From assembly GCF_030817215.1 (NCBI RefSeq), contig NZ_JAUSZA010000001.1:3322501-3386500 (forward strand): a stretch of 64,000 bases of DNA, written 5' to 3'. Each line of letters opens with the position of its first letter. Position 1 is the stretch's first letter. The translations under genes were made by a program, and so were the position numbers. This document shows, in pieces, positions 45,830 to 54,246 of the stretch. The notes below the pieces were generated by a model that worked only from the letters and a program-made list of their open reading frames with translations, ran no database searches and was not told the origin of the DNA. Source of the DNA: Paenibacillus sp. V4I3. GTDB taxonomy: Bacteria > Bacillota > Bacilli > Paenibacillales > NBRC-103111.

Positions 45830-45924
45830 TGATGTAGATGCTCTCACTTCATTTTATTAATAACTTAATAAAGACAAACTTTAAGCAAACGGATACGTTA
45901 GTTACTAATGTATGTTCTACAAAG

Positions 45925-45953
45925 AAAGGGCCATCCCGCAAAGGATGGCCTTT
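45925..45953 (+). terminator. Terminator after the phosphotransferase gene
   Basis: GGCCATCC pairs with GGATGGCC around CGCAAA, flanked by AAAG and TTTAAA. Confidence 0.75.
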
Positions 45954-46016
45954 AAACTTGCAGTTACAGACAGCGCGCTAAGCCTTACCACAAATAAAGA
46001 GGTGGTCATTCAACGA

Positions 46017-46032
46017 GGAACTATAGTTCAAT
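46017..46032. repeat. Palindrome GAACTATAGTTC, copy 3
   Basis: GGAACTATAGTTCAAT, identical over 16 bases to the string at 32422-32437. The gap 45830-46370 contains this, the terminator at 45925 and the hairpin at 46101; nothing else is visible. Confidence 0.7.
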
Positions 46033-46100
46033 GAGACTGTAGGCAATGGTTTGTAAGAAGTACTTCAAAACTTATTTGTCACCGTTGGAAAGACATTGAG

Positions 46101-46146
46101 TAAAAAGGCGTTCACGTATCATGTTTGATGCGTGAACGCCTTTTTA
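46101..46146. terminator. Perfect 16-bp bidirectional terminator hairpin
   Basis: TAAAAAGGCGTTCACG (46101-46116) pairs perfectly with CGTGAACGCCTTTTTA (46131-46146). Suitable on either strand; no gene end is adjacent. Confidence 0.8.
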
Positions 46147-46370
46147 CTAACAATAAAGGTAATGTTACTTGTTTGCCCTTGATAAACAATGTGCTATCAG
46201 CTAAACAATTGATGATTGTTAAATGGATTTGAAATATCAATGATGATTTTTTTGTAATACTTCTGAGATATTAGGGGACAACGCCTAAAAGTTAAAATAC
46301 ATTCATATTGATTTTTCATAAATTATGATCGCCTTTTTACATTTACATTCCAGTTTGTCAAGCCTATACG

Positions 46371-46895
46371 TTGCTTTGTGTTCACAACCTCAAAAAATTC
46401 GACAATACAGGAGAAGATCTCGAGGATTTGATCTCGATCGGCACCATTGGTCTGATCAAAGCTATTGAATCGTTCTCTCCCAACAAAGGGACGAAGCTGG
46501 CAACCTTCGCAGCACGCTGTATAGAAAATGAAATACTTATGCATCTTCGCTCGTTGAAGAAAACGCGCAAAGATGTGTCCTTGCATGATCCCATCGGAAC
46601 GGACAAAGAGGGGAATGAAATTACATTGATCGACATCCTCGGGACGGAAGCGGACGATGTCGTGGATAAGGTTCAGCTTAAGATAGAAAAGAGTAAAATC
46701 TATCGCAATCTGGAGATATTGGACGATCGCGAGAAGGAAGTCGTCGTTGGTCGGTTTGGGCTGGAGCTTGGCGGGGAAGAGCAGACGCAGCGGGAGATTG
46801 CGAAAGAGCTGGGTATCAGCCGCTCCTATGTGTCGCGGATTGAGAAACGGGCGCTCATGAAGCTGTATCATGAGTTTTATAAGGCGAAGCGGTAA
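46371..46895 (+). CDS. sigK: 5'-truncated sigma-K-like sporulation sigma factor, copy 3
   Basis: 174 codons encoding a protein identical to the 4604 copy at all but three positions (Cys3 for Arg, one Tyr for Phe, one Gln for Arg). Regions 2.2-2.4 and 4 are present and the first ~60 residues are missing at the same boundary. The DNA differs by many silent changes in patches, with other stretches identical. No ribosome site precedes the TTG, so expression is doubtful. It is followed by an intact ABC ATPase. Confidence 0.6.
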   Translation: MLCVHNLKKFDNTGEDLEDLISIGTIGLIKAIESFSPNKGTKLATFAARCIENEILMHLRSLKKTRKDVSLHDPIGTDKEGNEITLIDILGTEADDVVDKVQLKIEKSKIYRNLEILDDREKEVVVGRFGLELGGEEQTQREIAKELGISRSYVSRIEKRALMKLYHEFYKAKR

Positions 46896-46960
46896 GGGTC
46901 GATCAGTCGGAAGAGTCGCATACTTCATTTATTTGGTTTCAGAAAATGGAGGCGAAGAGG

Positions 46961-47635
46961 ATGACCTTAATTCAGCTCCAGCATGTGAGCAAGAACTATG
47001 TGATGGGCGGAGAAACGATACGTGGGTTGGACGGTGTATCGTTAGAGATAGATCACGGCGAGTTCGTGGCGATCATGGGGCCATCGGGGTCGGGAAAGTC
47101 GACGTTGATGAACATCTTAGGTTGCTTGGACGTTGCGGATTACGGGACGTATGTGCTGGATGGGAAGGCGATCAATCAGATGAAGGATGCTCAGATGGCT
47201 GAGATTCGGAATCGGAAGATCGGATTCGTCTTCCAGAGCTTCAATCTGCTGCCACGGCTTAATGCGTATGAAAATGTGGAGTTGCCGCTTATATATCGGG
47301 GTATGAGCAAAAAAGAGCGGGAGCCGCTAGTAATGCAGGCTATGAAAGATGTAGATTTAGTGGACCGCAGGCGGCATCTGCCTTCGGAGCTGTCCGGCGG
47401 GCAGCAGCAGCGGGTTGCGATTGCCCGGACGCTAGCAGGAGATCCAGCGATTATTTTGGCGGATGAGCCGACAGGGGCGTTGGATTCGAGGACTGGTGCT
47501 GAGATTTTGGATATTTTTAAGAGTTTGAATGAGCAGGGTAGGACGATCATTTTGATTACGCATGATCTGGCGATTGTACAGCAGGCGAAGCGGGTTGTGT
47601 ATTTTCGGGATGGGCGGTTGAGTGAGGTTGGATAG
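46961..47635 (+). CDS. ABC transporter ATP-binding protein (MacB/YknY type), copy 3
   Basis: A 224-residue ATPase with Walker A GPSGSGKST, Q-loop FQSFNLLPR, signature SGGQQQRVAIART, Walker B ILADEPTGALD and LITHDL. ATG at 46961 is 8 bases after GGAGG; the ATG at 46946 overlaps that site. Again no permease gene follows. It is more GC-rich than the 35279 copy, consistent with separate histories after duplication or import. Confidence 0.88.
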   Translation: MTLIQLQHVSKNYVMGGETIRGLDGVSLEIDHGEFVAIMGPSGSGKSTLMNILGCLDVADYGTYVLDGKAINQMKDAQMAEIRNRKIGFVFQSFNLLPRLNAYENVELPLIYRGMSKKEREPLVMQAMKDVDLVDRRRHLPSELSGGQQQRVAIARTLAGDPAIILADEPTGALDSRTGAEILDIFKSLNEQGRTIILITHDLAIVQQAKRVVYFRDGRLSEVG

Positions 47636-47792
47636 GTTGAATAAGAACTGGGACTCCATTAGGAGTGCCGGTTTCTTTTTGATTTACTCGATATTCGAAA
47701 GGCCTTTCTACAGATGGGCTCTTGAAGCGGGCCGATGAAGCTATGTATTTCTCTAAGTCAAATGGTAAAAATCGTATCACGGGGTTCATCAT

Positions 47793-47884
47793 TGATCAAG
47801 GAAAATAGTTAGTGGTGATCAAGGAAAATAAAGATTGTTAGTGGAAAATAAAGTGTGTTAGTGGAAAATAAAGTTCGTTAGCGG
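47793..47884. repeat. Small tandem repeat, GTTAGTGG-AAAATAAAG units
   Basis: GTTAGYGG occurs at 47808, 47837, 47857 and 47877, each followed by (GATCAAGG)AAAATAAAG-type sequence. The last two periods are exactly 20 bases. The repeat lies in the 656-base gap 47636-48291, which has no gene. A terminator-like hairpin for the ATPase lies at about 47653-47680. Confidence 0.8.
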
Positions 47885-48235
47885 GTGTTCACATTTGTAA
47901 ACGCCGTTCGTGAAGATGAACTAACTGCTGATTGGCGTTACAATATAAGGTTGTTGTTTAATCCGAAATGAAGTCATTAAACGAGAATGTTTAGATTCAT
48001 AAATAAGTTATGCTTAGTAGGAGTATTGATTTATGATGTAAAGTCGATTCATCAACTAAGGACGAGTTATTTAATTTCAGAAGAGAATCATGCAGGAGCA
48101 CGCTGTCTGTTTAAGAAGCGGCTCTTTTTTATGTACTGAAGTAATGGGAATATACCTGCCTGCCTGCGAAACTGGTGTACCATGCAAGTAAAGCTTGTTA
48201 ATGGATACTAGCACAACAATAAGCAATAAAAGATT

Positions 48236-48288
48236 AAACCCTCCCAATTCTAGCAATGCTAGAGATAACTTATACTTGGGAGGGTTTT
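48236..48288 (+). promoter_or_regulatory. Hairpin sequestering the recombinase ribosome site
   Basis: AAACCCTCCCAA (48236-48247) pairs perfectly over 12 bases with TTGGGAGGGTTT (48276-48287), which contains the GGGAGG ribosome site of the recombinase gene (ATG at 48292). A small TCTAGC/GCTAGA hairpin lies in the loop. The T-rich end could also terminate transcription. It is either an attenuator that keeps the recombinase off or a recombination-site-like structure. Confidence 0.6.
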
Positions 48289-48291
48289 ATT

Positions 48292-49134
48292 ATGACTTTG
48301 AAGGATTTATGGATGCTGTATGAAGCGGACAAACGTATTCTGGGATTCAGCACGCATACAATGAAAGCATACTTTCTACAATTAAAGATGTTGGTCCGTG
48401 AACTGGGTGATCTAGAAATTGAAGAAATCTCATTAAACTTGTTAAAAGACTATTTCGCTAGGGTATCAGAGCGTTTAAAGCCTAGCAGCTTAGGCCATCG
48501 GATTCGATTCGTACGCTCCCTTTTTCGCTTTGCATTTGAAGAAGGGCATATCACACGGAATCCTTCCCTTAAGCTAAAAGAGCCAAAGACGGACAAACGT
48601 ATTCCGAAATTTCTAATTGAGGAGGATGTTATTCATCTTAAGATTACCTGTCGATCTCACCGTGAGCATGTTCTATTGGAATTTCTATACTGCACGGGCT
48701 GCCGCGTTGGAGAAGTGCAGAAAATAAACATTGAAGACGTGAACTGGGAGAACTGTTCAGCAATTGTGAATGGTAAGGGTTCTAAACAAAGAGAGGTTTA
48801 TTTTACTACTGAGTGTAAGGTTTGGTTAAAGAGATACCTAGAGAGTCGTGGAGATACATGTAAAGCATTGTTCGTAACAGAAACGAACCCGACCCGTCGA
48901 TTAACAATTCCAACAATTCGTTGGTCTTTAAAAAAACTTGCACAACGCGGGAAAATTACTGCCAATGTATATCCTCATCGATTTCGTCACACCTATGCTT
49001 GTCAATTGCTAGATAACGGCGCTCCACTTGAATTTATTCAGGGAATGCTTGGGCATGAAAAAGCATCTACCACACAGATTTATGTCCAGCTTCGAGGAGA
49101 GCGTAGGAGAGAATTATATCGCCGATATTTTTAG
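48292..49134 (+). CDS. Tyrosine recombinase/integrase
   Basis: A 280-residue phage-type integrase of the XerC/D size class. The N-terminal SAM-like core-binding domain spans residues ~1-85. In the catalytic domain the expected residues are present: Arg in TGCRVGEV (~143), Lys in GKGSKQREV, His-x-x-Arg in PHRFRHTYA, His in LGHEKAS and the nucleophile Tyr in TTQIYVQL. The ATG at 48292 is chosen over upstream ATG codons because GGGAGG precedes it. It stands alone with no phage genes beside it. It may mobilise the surrounding repeat-rich segment or be a stray integrase. Confidence 0.9.
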   Translation: MTLKDLWMLYEADKRILGFSTHTMKAYFLQLKMLVRELGDLEIEEISLNLLKDYFARVSERLKPSSLGHRIRFVRSLFRFAFEEGHITRNPSLKLKEPKTDKRIPKFLIEEDVIHLKITCRSHREHVLLEFLYCTGCRVGEVQKINIEDVNWENCSAIVNGKGSKQREVYFTTECKVWLKRYLESRGDTCKALFVTETNPTRRLTIPTIRWSLKKLAQRGKITANVYPHRFRHTYACQLLDNGAPLEFIQGMLGHEKASTTQIYVQLRGERRRELYRRYF

Positions 49135-49185
49135 GTGAATTCATTTGTTCCTTCTTAAGTAATAAGCAGTATTCTATAGCGGTAA

Positions 49186-49416
49186 TTTCACAAAAAGGAA
49201 TCCCTACGTTGTGTTGGCTGGAGAGATTACTTTGATGATCCAAGATATATAGAATTATTTACGGATGTTAGGGTCAAAGTTATTTTCCCTAGAAGATTGA
49301 AGTGGTGGATTAATAAATTATACAAGTATCGATTAACAACTAAAGATCAGAAGGAATTTAATGAATTACAAATTAATATCATAAAAGTTGGATGGATGGC
49401 GTTTGATATGGGATAA
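49186..49416 (+). pseudogene. Unidentified open frame without a start codon
   Basis: About 75 codons are open, from SLRCVGWRDYFDDPRYI to VGWMAFDMG then stop, with natural-looking composition rich in aromatic and basic residues. No ATG/GTG/TTG with a ribosome site is present at the left, so it is probably the tail of a lost gene. I do not recognise the family. The rest of the gap 49135-49846 shows nothing definite. Confidence 0.35.
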
Positions 49417-49846
49417 GTTCAAGGTGGGCGCATTCCGGCAGCTGATTCTACCCATCTTTTCAGAAAAGACGCTAATCCTTCAAGATCATACTTAAACCTA
49501 AAGATTCTTCCCCGAAAATCCATTTCAAGACGGAACAATGCACTTCTTCGCATTCAATGACAACGCTTGTAAGGAGCTTTTCTTTTTGTGTCCTTGCCAC
49601 GGAACCGAATTCGATAAAGCGGGAAATAGGTACAACTAAGTCGGGGTATGAGAGGTTAAGAAGATAAGAGGTCTAAGAAACCGAATACGACAGGGAAGAT
49701 TGGCCGTCCGCATGAAAATTGTACCCCGGAAAACGGGGGATTTGTACGCAATAATGCGTAAACGTACCTTATGGCGAAAGCGATTTTCCCCTAGAATCAG
49801 TCATGTAAGCGCTTCAAAAATCTGATAATTATTGGGGGTATTTATA

Positions 49847-51196
49847 GTGAAGAACTGGACGAAATTGAGCAGCATCGCACTCGCATCAATCATGACAGTT
49901 TCACTTACAGCGTGTGGATCGGAAACGAAGAATGACGCAATCTCAAAAGCATCGCCTGTCGCATCTGCTGCGGCGACTCCTACTGCACCTGCAGCGACAA
50001 CTCCTGCAGCGCCAGCCGATCCTGTTGTTAAGCTTAGCATTTTTACCAATCATTTCGACGATGACACTTCCAAGCCTTACGATTACGCGGTCGCCGAGCT
50101 GAAAAAAGCGATGCCGAACATTGAAGTTACTTTGGTGCCTGGGCTGCAGGATAATGGTCAAAAAATCAAAACGCAAATGGCGACAGGAGACTTGCCTGAT
50201 ATCATCGACACCTCTTGGGATATCATGCAGATCGGCAGCAAGTCGAACAATATTCTAACGTTAGATGATGCCCCGGAAACGGCGCAATTCAAGAAAGATT
50301 TGAACAAAGGCAACGAAGCTAAATTGATTGCGCCGGACGGCCACGTGTACGGCTATCCGTATGCCGGCACTGAATTTATCATCTTGTATTATAACAAGAA
50401 ACTGTTTGCGGAAGCAGGTGTACAGGCGCCGATCAAAACGATCGATCAATTGAAGGATGCCGCTAAAAAATTCAATGCGAAGGGAATCATTCCGCTCGCG
50501 ATCTTCTCAAAAGAAAAATGGATTGGCAACGCACTATTGCAAGGATTCATGACTCGCGAGGAACCGAAAGGCTACGGCGCCCTCAATGGCGCAATGGAAA
50601 CGCCGGCTGCTCTGAAGCTGGCCGCTAAGCAAGTGGAGGAGCTGCAAGCCGCAGGATTATTCGCGAAGAACGCGACCCAGACGAATTACGATCAAGCCTC
50701 TTCGCTATTTTACCAAGGCAAGGCGGCAATGTTCGTCAATGGCCAATGGGAAATTCCGAGCTCGCAAAAAAATCTGGGAGACAACGTAGATTTCATGAAC
50801 TTCCCGGCGAAAGACGAAGCCACCTATGAAAAAGCAAAGTTTGCAATGAACGGAGCGGGCGGTCCAGGAGGCTTCGCAGTTTCCGCAAAAACGAAAAACA
50901 AAGAAGTCGCGATTAAAGTAGCTGCGTTCATGGCACGTAAATATGCTGAGTACAAGTACACGCAAGTGGGCACGCCGATTGTATCGATCAAGGTCGATAA
51001 GCCAATCACTGCGCAAGTGCCTGCGATGCTGACTCGTCTCGGAAAAGAAGTGATCCCGAATATTACGAGCTTCGCGACCGTGCAGAATGATACGAACGTA
51101 AATCTGAGTATTGACGACAACTCGCAGAACCTGATAGTCTCCGGATTTACGGCGAATCAATTCGTAGCAAATCTCAATAATACGCTGAAGAAATAA
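49847..51196 (+). CDS. MalE-like solute-binding lipoprotein of sugar importer A
   Basis: A 449-residue family 1 extracellular solute-binding protein. The signal peptide ends in lipobox LTAC (Cys ~23), followed by a long Ala/Pro/Thr linker. The domain has KIKTQMATGDLPDIIDT, YGYPYAGTEFIILYYNK and GKAAMFVNGQWEIPSS, as in oligosaccharide binders. GTG at 49847 follows GGGGG with 8-base spacing. The two permeases follow after a hairpin. No ATPase gene is in the operon. Confidence 0.92.
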   Translation: MKNWTKLSSIALASIMTVSLTACGSETKNDAISKASPVASAAATPTAPAATTPAAPADPVVKLSIFTNHFDDDTSKPYDYAVAELKKAMPNIEVTLVPGLQDNGQKIKTQMATGDLPDIIDTSWDIMQIGSKSNNILTLDDAPETAQFKKDLNKGNEAKLIAPDGHVYGYPYAGTEFIILYYNKKLFAEAGVQAPIKTIDQLKDAAKKFNAKGIIPLAIFSKEKWIGNALLQGFMTREEPKGYGALNGAMETPAALKLAAKQVEELQAAGLFAKNATQTNYDQASSLFYQGKAAMFVNGQWEIPSSQKNLGDNVDFMNFPAKDEATYEKAKFAMNGAGGPGGFAVSAKTKNKEVAIKVAAFMARKYAEYKYTQVGTPIVSIKVDKPITAQVPAMLTRLGKEVIPNITSFATVQNDTNVNLSIDDNSQNLIVSGFTANQFVANLNNTLKK

Positions 51197-51214
51197 ATCC
51201 TTACAGTAGCTTAT

Positions 51215-51251
51215 GACTCACATCGACGTGTAAGTTGGTGTGAGTCTTTTT
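51215..51251 (+). terminator. Intercistronic hairpin, importer A
   Basis: GACTCACA pairs with TGTGAGTC, followed by TTTTT. It lies between binding-protein and permease genes, so it probably reduces downstream expression. Confidence 0.7.
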
Positions 51252-51270
51252 AAAGAAAGGGAGCATGGAG

Positions 51271-52161
51271 ATGAAACAATACCTAGGAAACAAACGGGCA
51301 ATCTTAATTTTTTTAACACCGGCGATTGTTCTATATAGCGTAATCGTGTTTTATCCAATTCTTCAGACATTTTACCGCAGCTTCTTTGAATGGGATGGCC
51401 TTAGCGAAGCGACTTTTATTGGCGTCAGAAATTATATCGATCTTGCCCAAGATTATTTATTGACCACTTCACTCCGGAATGGACTTTTATTCGCCCTTGT
51501 TCTGGTCGTTTTCCAAATCGGTCTAGGCACGTTGTTGGCGCTTATTTGCTCGGACCCGACGGTGAAAGGCCGGAAAGTGCTGAAAACCGCTTATTTTATT
51601 CCCGTTGTGCTTTCGGTCACCGTCGTGTGTCAACTTTGGCTTTCCATGTATGACCCGGTTAACGGACTCATCAATAAATTGTTTCAAGCACTCGGGATGG
51701 ATTACCGCCAAGAATGGCTGAACTCACCAAGCGTCTCGATTATTGCGATTGCCTTCGTCAACGCTTGGCAATATATGGGGTTTCAGTTTGCCTTGCTCTA
51801 TGCTGGCGTAAAATCCGTTCCTGAGCATTATACGGAAGCAGCTCGAATCGACGGGGCGGGTAAATGGAAGGCGCATTGGCACATCACGCTCCCGCTGATG
51901 AAGGAAACGTTCAAGTTTTGCTATATTATTGCCATTACAGCAGGGATAGGTGCTTATGTGCAAATGGCTATTATGACGAATGGCGGCCCAGGCACGACAA
52001 ACTATACGATTACGTTCATGATCATCCGGAACGCATTTTCGGGCAATCAATACGGGTATGCTTGTGCCATTTCGGTATTGTTGATAGTGATTAGCCTAAT
52101 CGTCACCATTATCATCAACAAAGTGTTTGATAGCAGAGAAACCGGATTGGAACAGGGGTAA
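51271..52161 (+). CDS. MalF-like permease of sugar importer A
   Basis: A 296-residue six-segment permease. It has LTPAIVLYSVIVFYPILQTF near the start and the EAA loop TEAARIDGAGKWKAHWHITL (about residues 190-209). ATG at 51271 suits the AAAGGGAG ribosome site better than the ATG six bases earlier. It forms the channel with the next product. Confidence 0.92.
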   Translation: MKQYLGNKRAILIFLTPAIVLYSVIVFYPILQTFYRSFFEWDGLSEATFIGVRNYIDLAQDYLLTTSLRNGLLFALVLVVFQIGLGTLLALICSDPTVKGRKVLKTAYFIPVVLSVTVVCQLWLSMYDPVNGLINKLFQALGMDYRQEWLNSPSVSIIAIAFVNAWQYMGFQFALLYAGVKSVPEHYTEAARIDGAGKWKAHWHITLPLMKETFKFCYIIAITAGIGAYVQMAIMTNGGPGTTNYTITFMIIRNAFSGNQYGYACAISVLLIVISLIVTIIINKVFDSRETGLEQG

Positions 52162-52175
52162 AGGAGAGTCATGGT

Positions 52176-53003
52176 ATGAACAAAATCGTCGGAATCGTCC
52201 TGCAGTCCTTTTTATGGGTTTATTTCGTGATTTCCGTATATCCGTTAATTTGGATGGTCTTCTATTCGTTGAAAAACAACGATGAAATCTTCGTAACCAA
52301 TCCTTTCGGAATACCGACGCACTTCAGATTCGAGAATTACGTGAATGCCTGGAATAAATTCAGTGTCCCCACCTATATCGCCAATAGTATGGTTGTCTCT
52401 ACGATTACGACGATCGGTGTTGTCCTCTTCGCCGTCATGTTTGCATATGCAATTGCCAGGCTTCGGTGGAAATTTCGAGAAGCGGTGCGGATTTACATGA
52501 TTATCGGCATGTTTATTCCGATTCAAGTCATCATCATTCCCTTGGCGATTATCGTGAAAGATTTTCACTTGACGAATACTTACGGCGCTTTATTGATCCC
52601 TTACGTGGCGTTCGGGCTGCCCTTTGCGTCGATGATATTTTACGGCTTCCTGCGAGGGATTCCGCAAGAGCTGGAAGAATCGGCTTGTATGGATGGCGCC
52701 TCGATTTATCTCGCTTTCTTTCGCATAATTCTGCCGATCCTCACTCCGGCAGTCGCAACCATTGTTATTCTTCAGTTTATGGGGACGTGGAATGAGTTTT
52801 TTTTGGCGTCGATATTGATTACAAAAGAACAATTTATGACCTTGCCGATTGGGCTCATCTATTTTCAAGGCCTTCATGCGACCGACTGGGGCGGAATGGG
52901 CGCTGTCATGACGATCGCGAGCTTGCCGATGGTCGTGTTATACCTGATCTTCACCGAACAAGTAGAAAGCGCTTTGACGGTCAGTTCTGCTGTGAAGGGT
53001 TGA
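52176..53003 (+). CDS. MalG-like permease of sugar importer A
   Basis: A 275-residue six-segment permease with the EAA loop EESACMDGASIYLAFFRIIL (about residues 168-187) and a WNEFFLASILI segment. It starts 14 bases after the MalF-like gene behind AAAGGAG. The ATPase is expected to be a shared MsmX-type protein elsewhere. Confidence 0.93.
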   Translation: MNKIVGIVLQSFLWVYFVISVYPLIWMVFYSLKNNDEIFVTNPFGIPTHFRFENYVNAWNKFSVPTYIANSMVVSTITTIGVVLFAVMFAYAIARLRWKFREAVRIYMIIGMFIPIQVIIIPLAIIVKDFHLTNTYGALLIPYVAFGLPFASMIFYGFLRGIPQELEESACMDGASIYLAFFRIILPILTPAVATIVILQFMGTWNEFFLASILITKEQFMTLPIGLIYFQGLHATDWGGMGAVMTIASLPMVVLYLIFTEQVESALTVSSAVKG

Positions 53004-53053
53004 ATAGATAAATTCGCAGTATTAATCAAAAATACGATATTAGGAGGCAATTT

Positions 53054-53203
53054 ATGTCGAGAAGGTTTTTTGGCAAATTGTTACTGTAACTTATGCTCTT
53101 GACTCTCGTGTTCGCGTCGGGGTGGCCGGTCGGAAATCAGGTTTACGGTGAGTCGGGTACTGTTTATTACGATGACATAAGTGTTCAGTCAGAATTACCT
53201 TAA
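53054..53203 (+). pseudogene. Relic of a secreted carbohydrate-binding-module protein
   Basis: An ATG behind TAGGAGG opens a signal peptide (MSRRFFGKLLL, stop at codon 12, then LMLLTLVFASGWPVGNQVYG). It then jumps straight to VYYDDISVQ, the closing beta strand typical of CBM4/9-type modules, and ends at 53203. An in-frame stop and a large internal deletion have removed the enzyme. Following directly on importer A, it suggests the operon once included a secreted polysaccharide-degrading or -binding protein. Confidence 0.6.
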
Positions 53204-53272
53204 AAACCTTAAAAAAAGAAGCAACATGTGTACAGTGTGAACAATTAGCTCAAATGAGGACAATTCTGAATA

Positions 53273-53307
53273 AATAAAGCGGCTCCGCCTCGCGGAGTCG
53301 CTTTATT
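53273..53307. terminator. Bidirectional terminator
   Basis: AATAAAGCGGCTCCGC pairs with GCGGAGTCGCTTTATT (one mismatch) around CTC. It closes importer A on the plus strand and lies 86 bases past the stop of the minus-strand GntR gene at 53393. Confidence 0.85.
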
Positions 53308-53392
53308 ATGATCAGCTTCATCGAGCACAAAAGTTCCCCCAATCGGGTTAAGCTCAAAGAAAATTCAACCACTTTTGTGCCGTTATAGTGAA

Positions 53393-54103
53393 CTATGCTT
53401 TGCCAATAATATTGTCATAGAACCGTTTCGAATTTTCGAAAAAAGCATGGATTGAATCTTTGATTCGTTTCTCATCCTTGGAATGAATAGCAAGCATCAA
53501 CGAACTACGTATTTCAGTGCTGCTTTCGATCGCTCCGGGTACCTTCAATAGCTTCAAACTTGTTTCTCTACGTAAATGAACAACGGTTTGCATCAATTTG
53601 GCATAAATGCGATTGCCGCAAATTTCTCCCATGTAAATATCAAACTGATCTAATAGATCTAAAAACTCAGCTGGATTATGCTCATTTTTTGCTTGGACAA
53701 GCGCATCAAGAATCAGGAGAAGATGATCTTGTTCATCTTGTGTTGCTCTACCCGCAGCAAGGAGATATACCTCGGATTCGATTAGTTTTCGAGCGGCATA
53801 CACTTCATCCAAGTTATGAATTTCGCTATAAAACATCCAAGTAATCGTTTCAGGTGAAAAAGGGGCTTGTTGTTCGTTTACGAAGCTGCCTTCACCTGCT
53901 TTTATGGTAAGCAAACCGACAAGAGACAAAGCGCGAAGTGCTTCACGAACGCGGCCCCGAGTCACCTTGAATTTATCAGCAAGATCTCTTTCATTTGGGA
54001 GTTGATCACCAGGCTTAAGTTGGCCTGAAGTAATGATACCGGCAATTTGCTCCATAATTTGCTCAGTAACGGTAACTTTTTTGACTGCTTTTATATCTAA
54101 CAT
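53393..54103 (-). CDS. FadR-type GntR-family regulator
   Basis: A 236-residue FCD-subfamily regulator. The winged helix shows IITSGQLKPGDQLPNERDLA, KFKVTRGRVREALRAL and the LLTIKAGEGSFV wing (residues ~18-75). A helical FCD ligand domain follows, and such domains usually bind organic acids or sugar acids. ATG at 54103 is chosen since GGAGG lies 9 bases before it; an upstream ATG at 54127 precedes that site. It is divergent from the CoA-transferase locus, and the TGGTAGTACCA site in between fits the FCD-GntR consensus TnGTnnnACnA. Confidence 0.9.
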   Translation of the reverse strand: MLDIKAVKKVTVTEQIMEQIAGIITSGQLKPGDQLPNERDLADKFKVTRGRVREALRALSLVGLLTIKAGEGSFVNEQQAPFSPETITWMFYSEIHNLDEVYAARKLIESEVYLLAAGRATQDEQDHLLLILDALVQAKNEHNPAEFLDLLDQFDIYMGEICGNRIYAKLMQTVVHLRRETSLKLLKVPGAIESSTEIRSSLMLAIHSKDEKRIKDSIHAFFENSKRFYDNIIGKA

Positions 54104-54167
54104 TCGGTAGGACCTCCAATAAATCATGTTTAAATCATTCGTAATAGTTAAACTATACTGAAAATGA

Positions 54168-54196
54168 TTGAGGGTAACAAGGTTTTATGATATTGT
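54168..54196 (+). promoter_or_regulatory. Predicted promoter of the CoA-transferase locus
   Basis: TTGAGG (54168-54173) and TATTGT (54191-54196), 17 bases apart, 50 bases before the first gene. Confidence 0.5.
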
Positions 54197-54204
54197 AATG
54201 ATAA

Positions 54205-54223
54205 TGGTACTCTGGTAGTACCA
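54205..54223. promoter_or_regulatory. Candidate GntR/FCD operator
   Basis: TGGTACT and AGTACCA (54205-54211, 54217-54223) are perfect inverted arms. Nested inside is TGGTAGTACCA (54213-54223), an exact fit to the FadR-subfamily consensus TnGTnnnACnA. It lies just after the predicted -10 box, where bound regulator would block transcription. Confidence 0.7.
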
Positions 54224-54246
54224 ATGAAGATGGAGAGGTTTAAACT

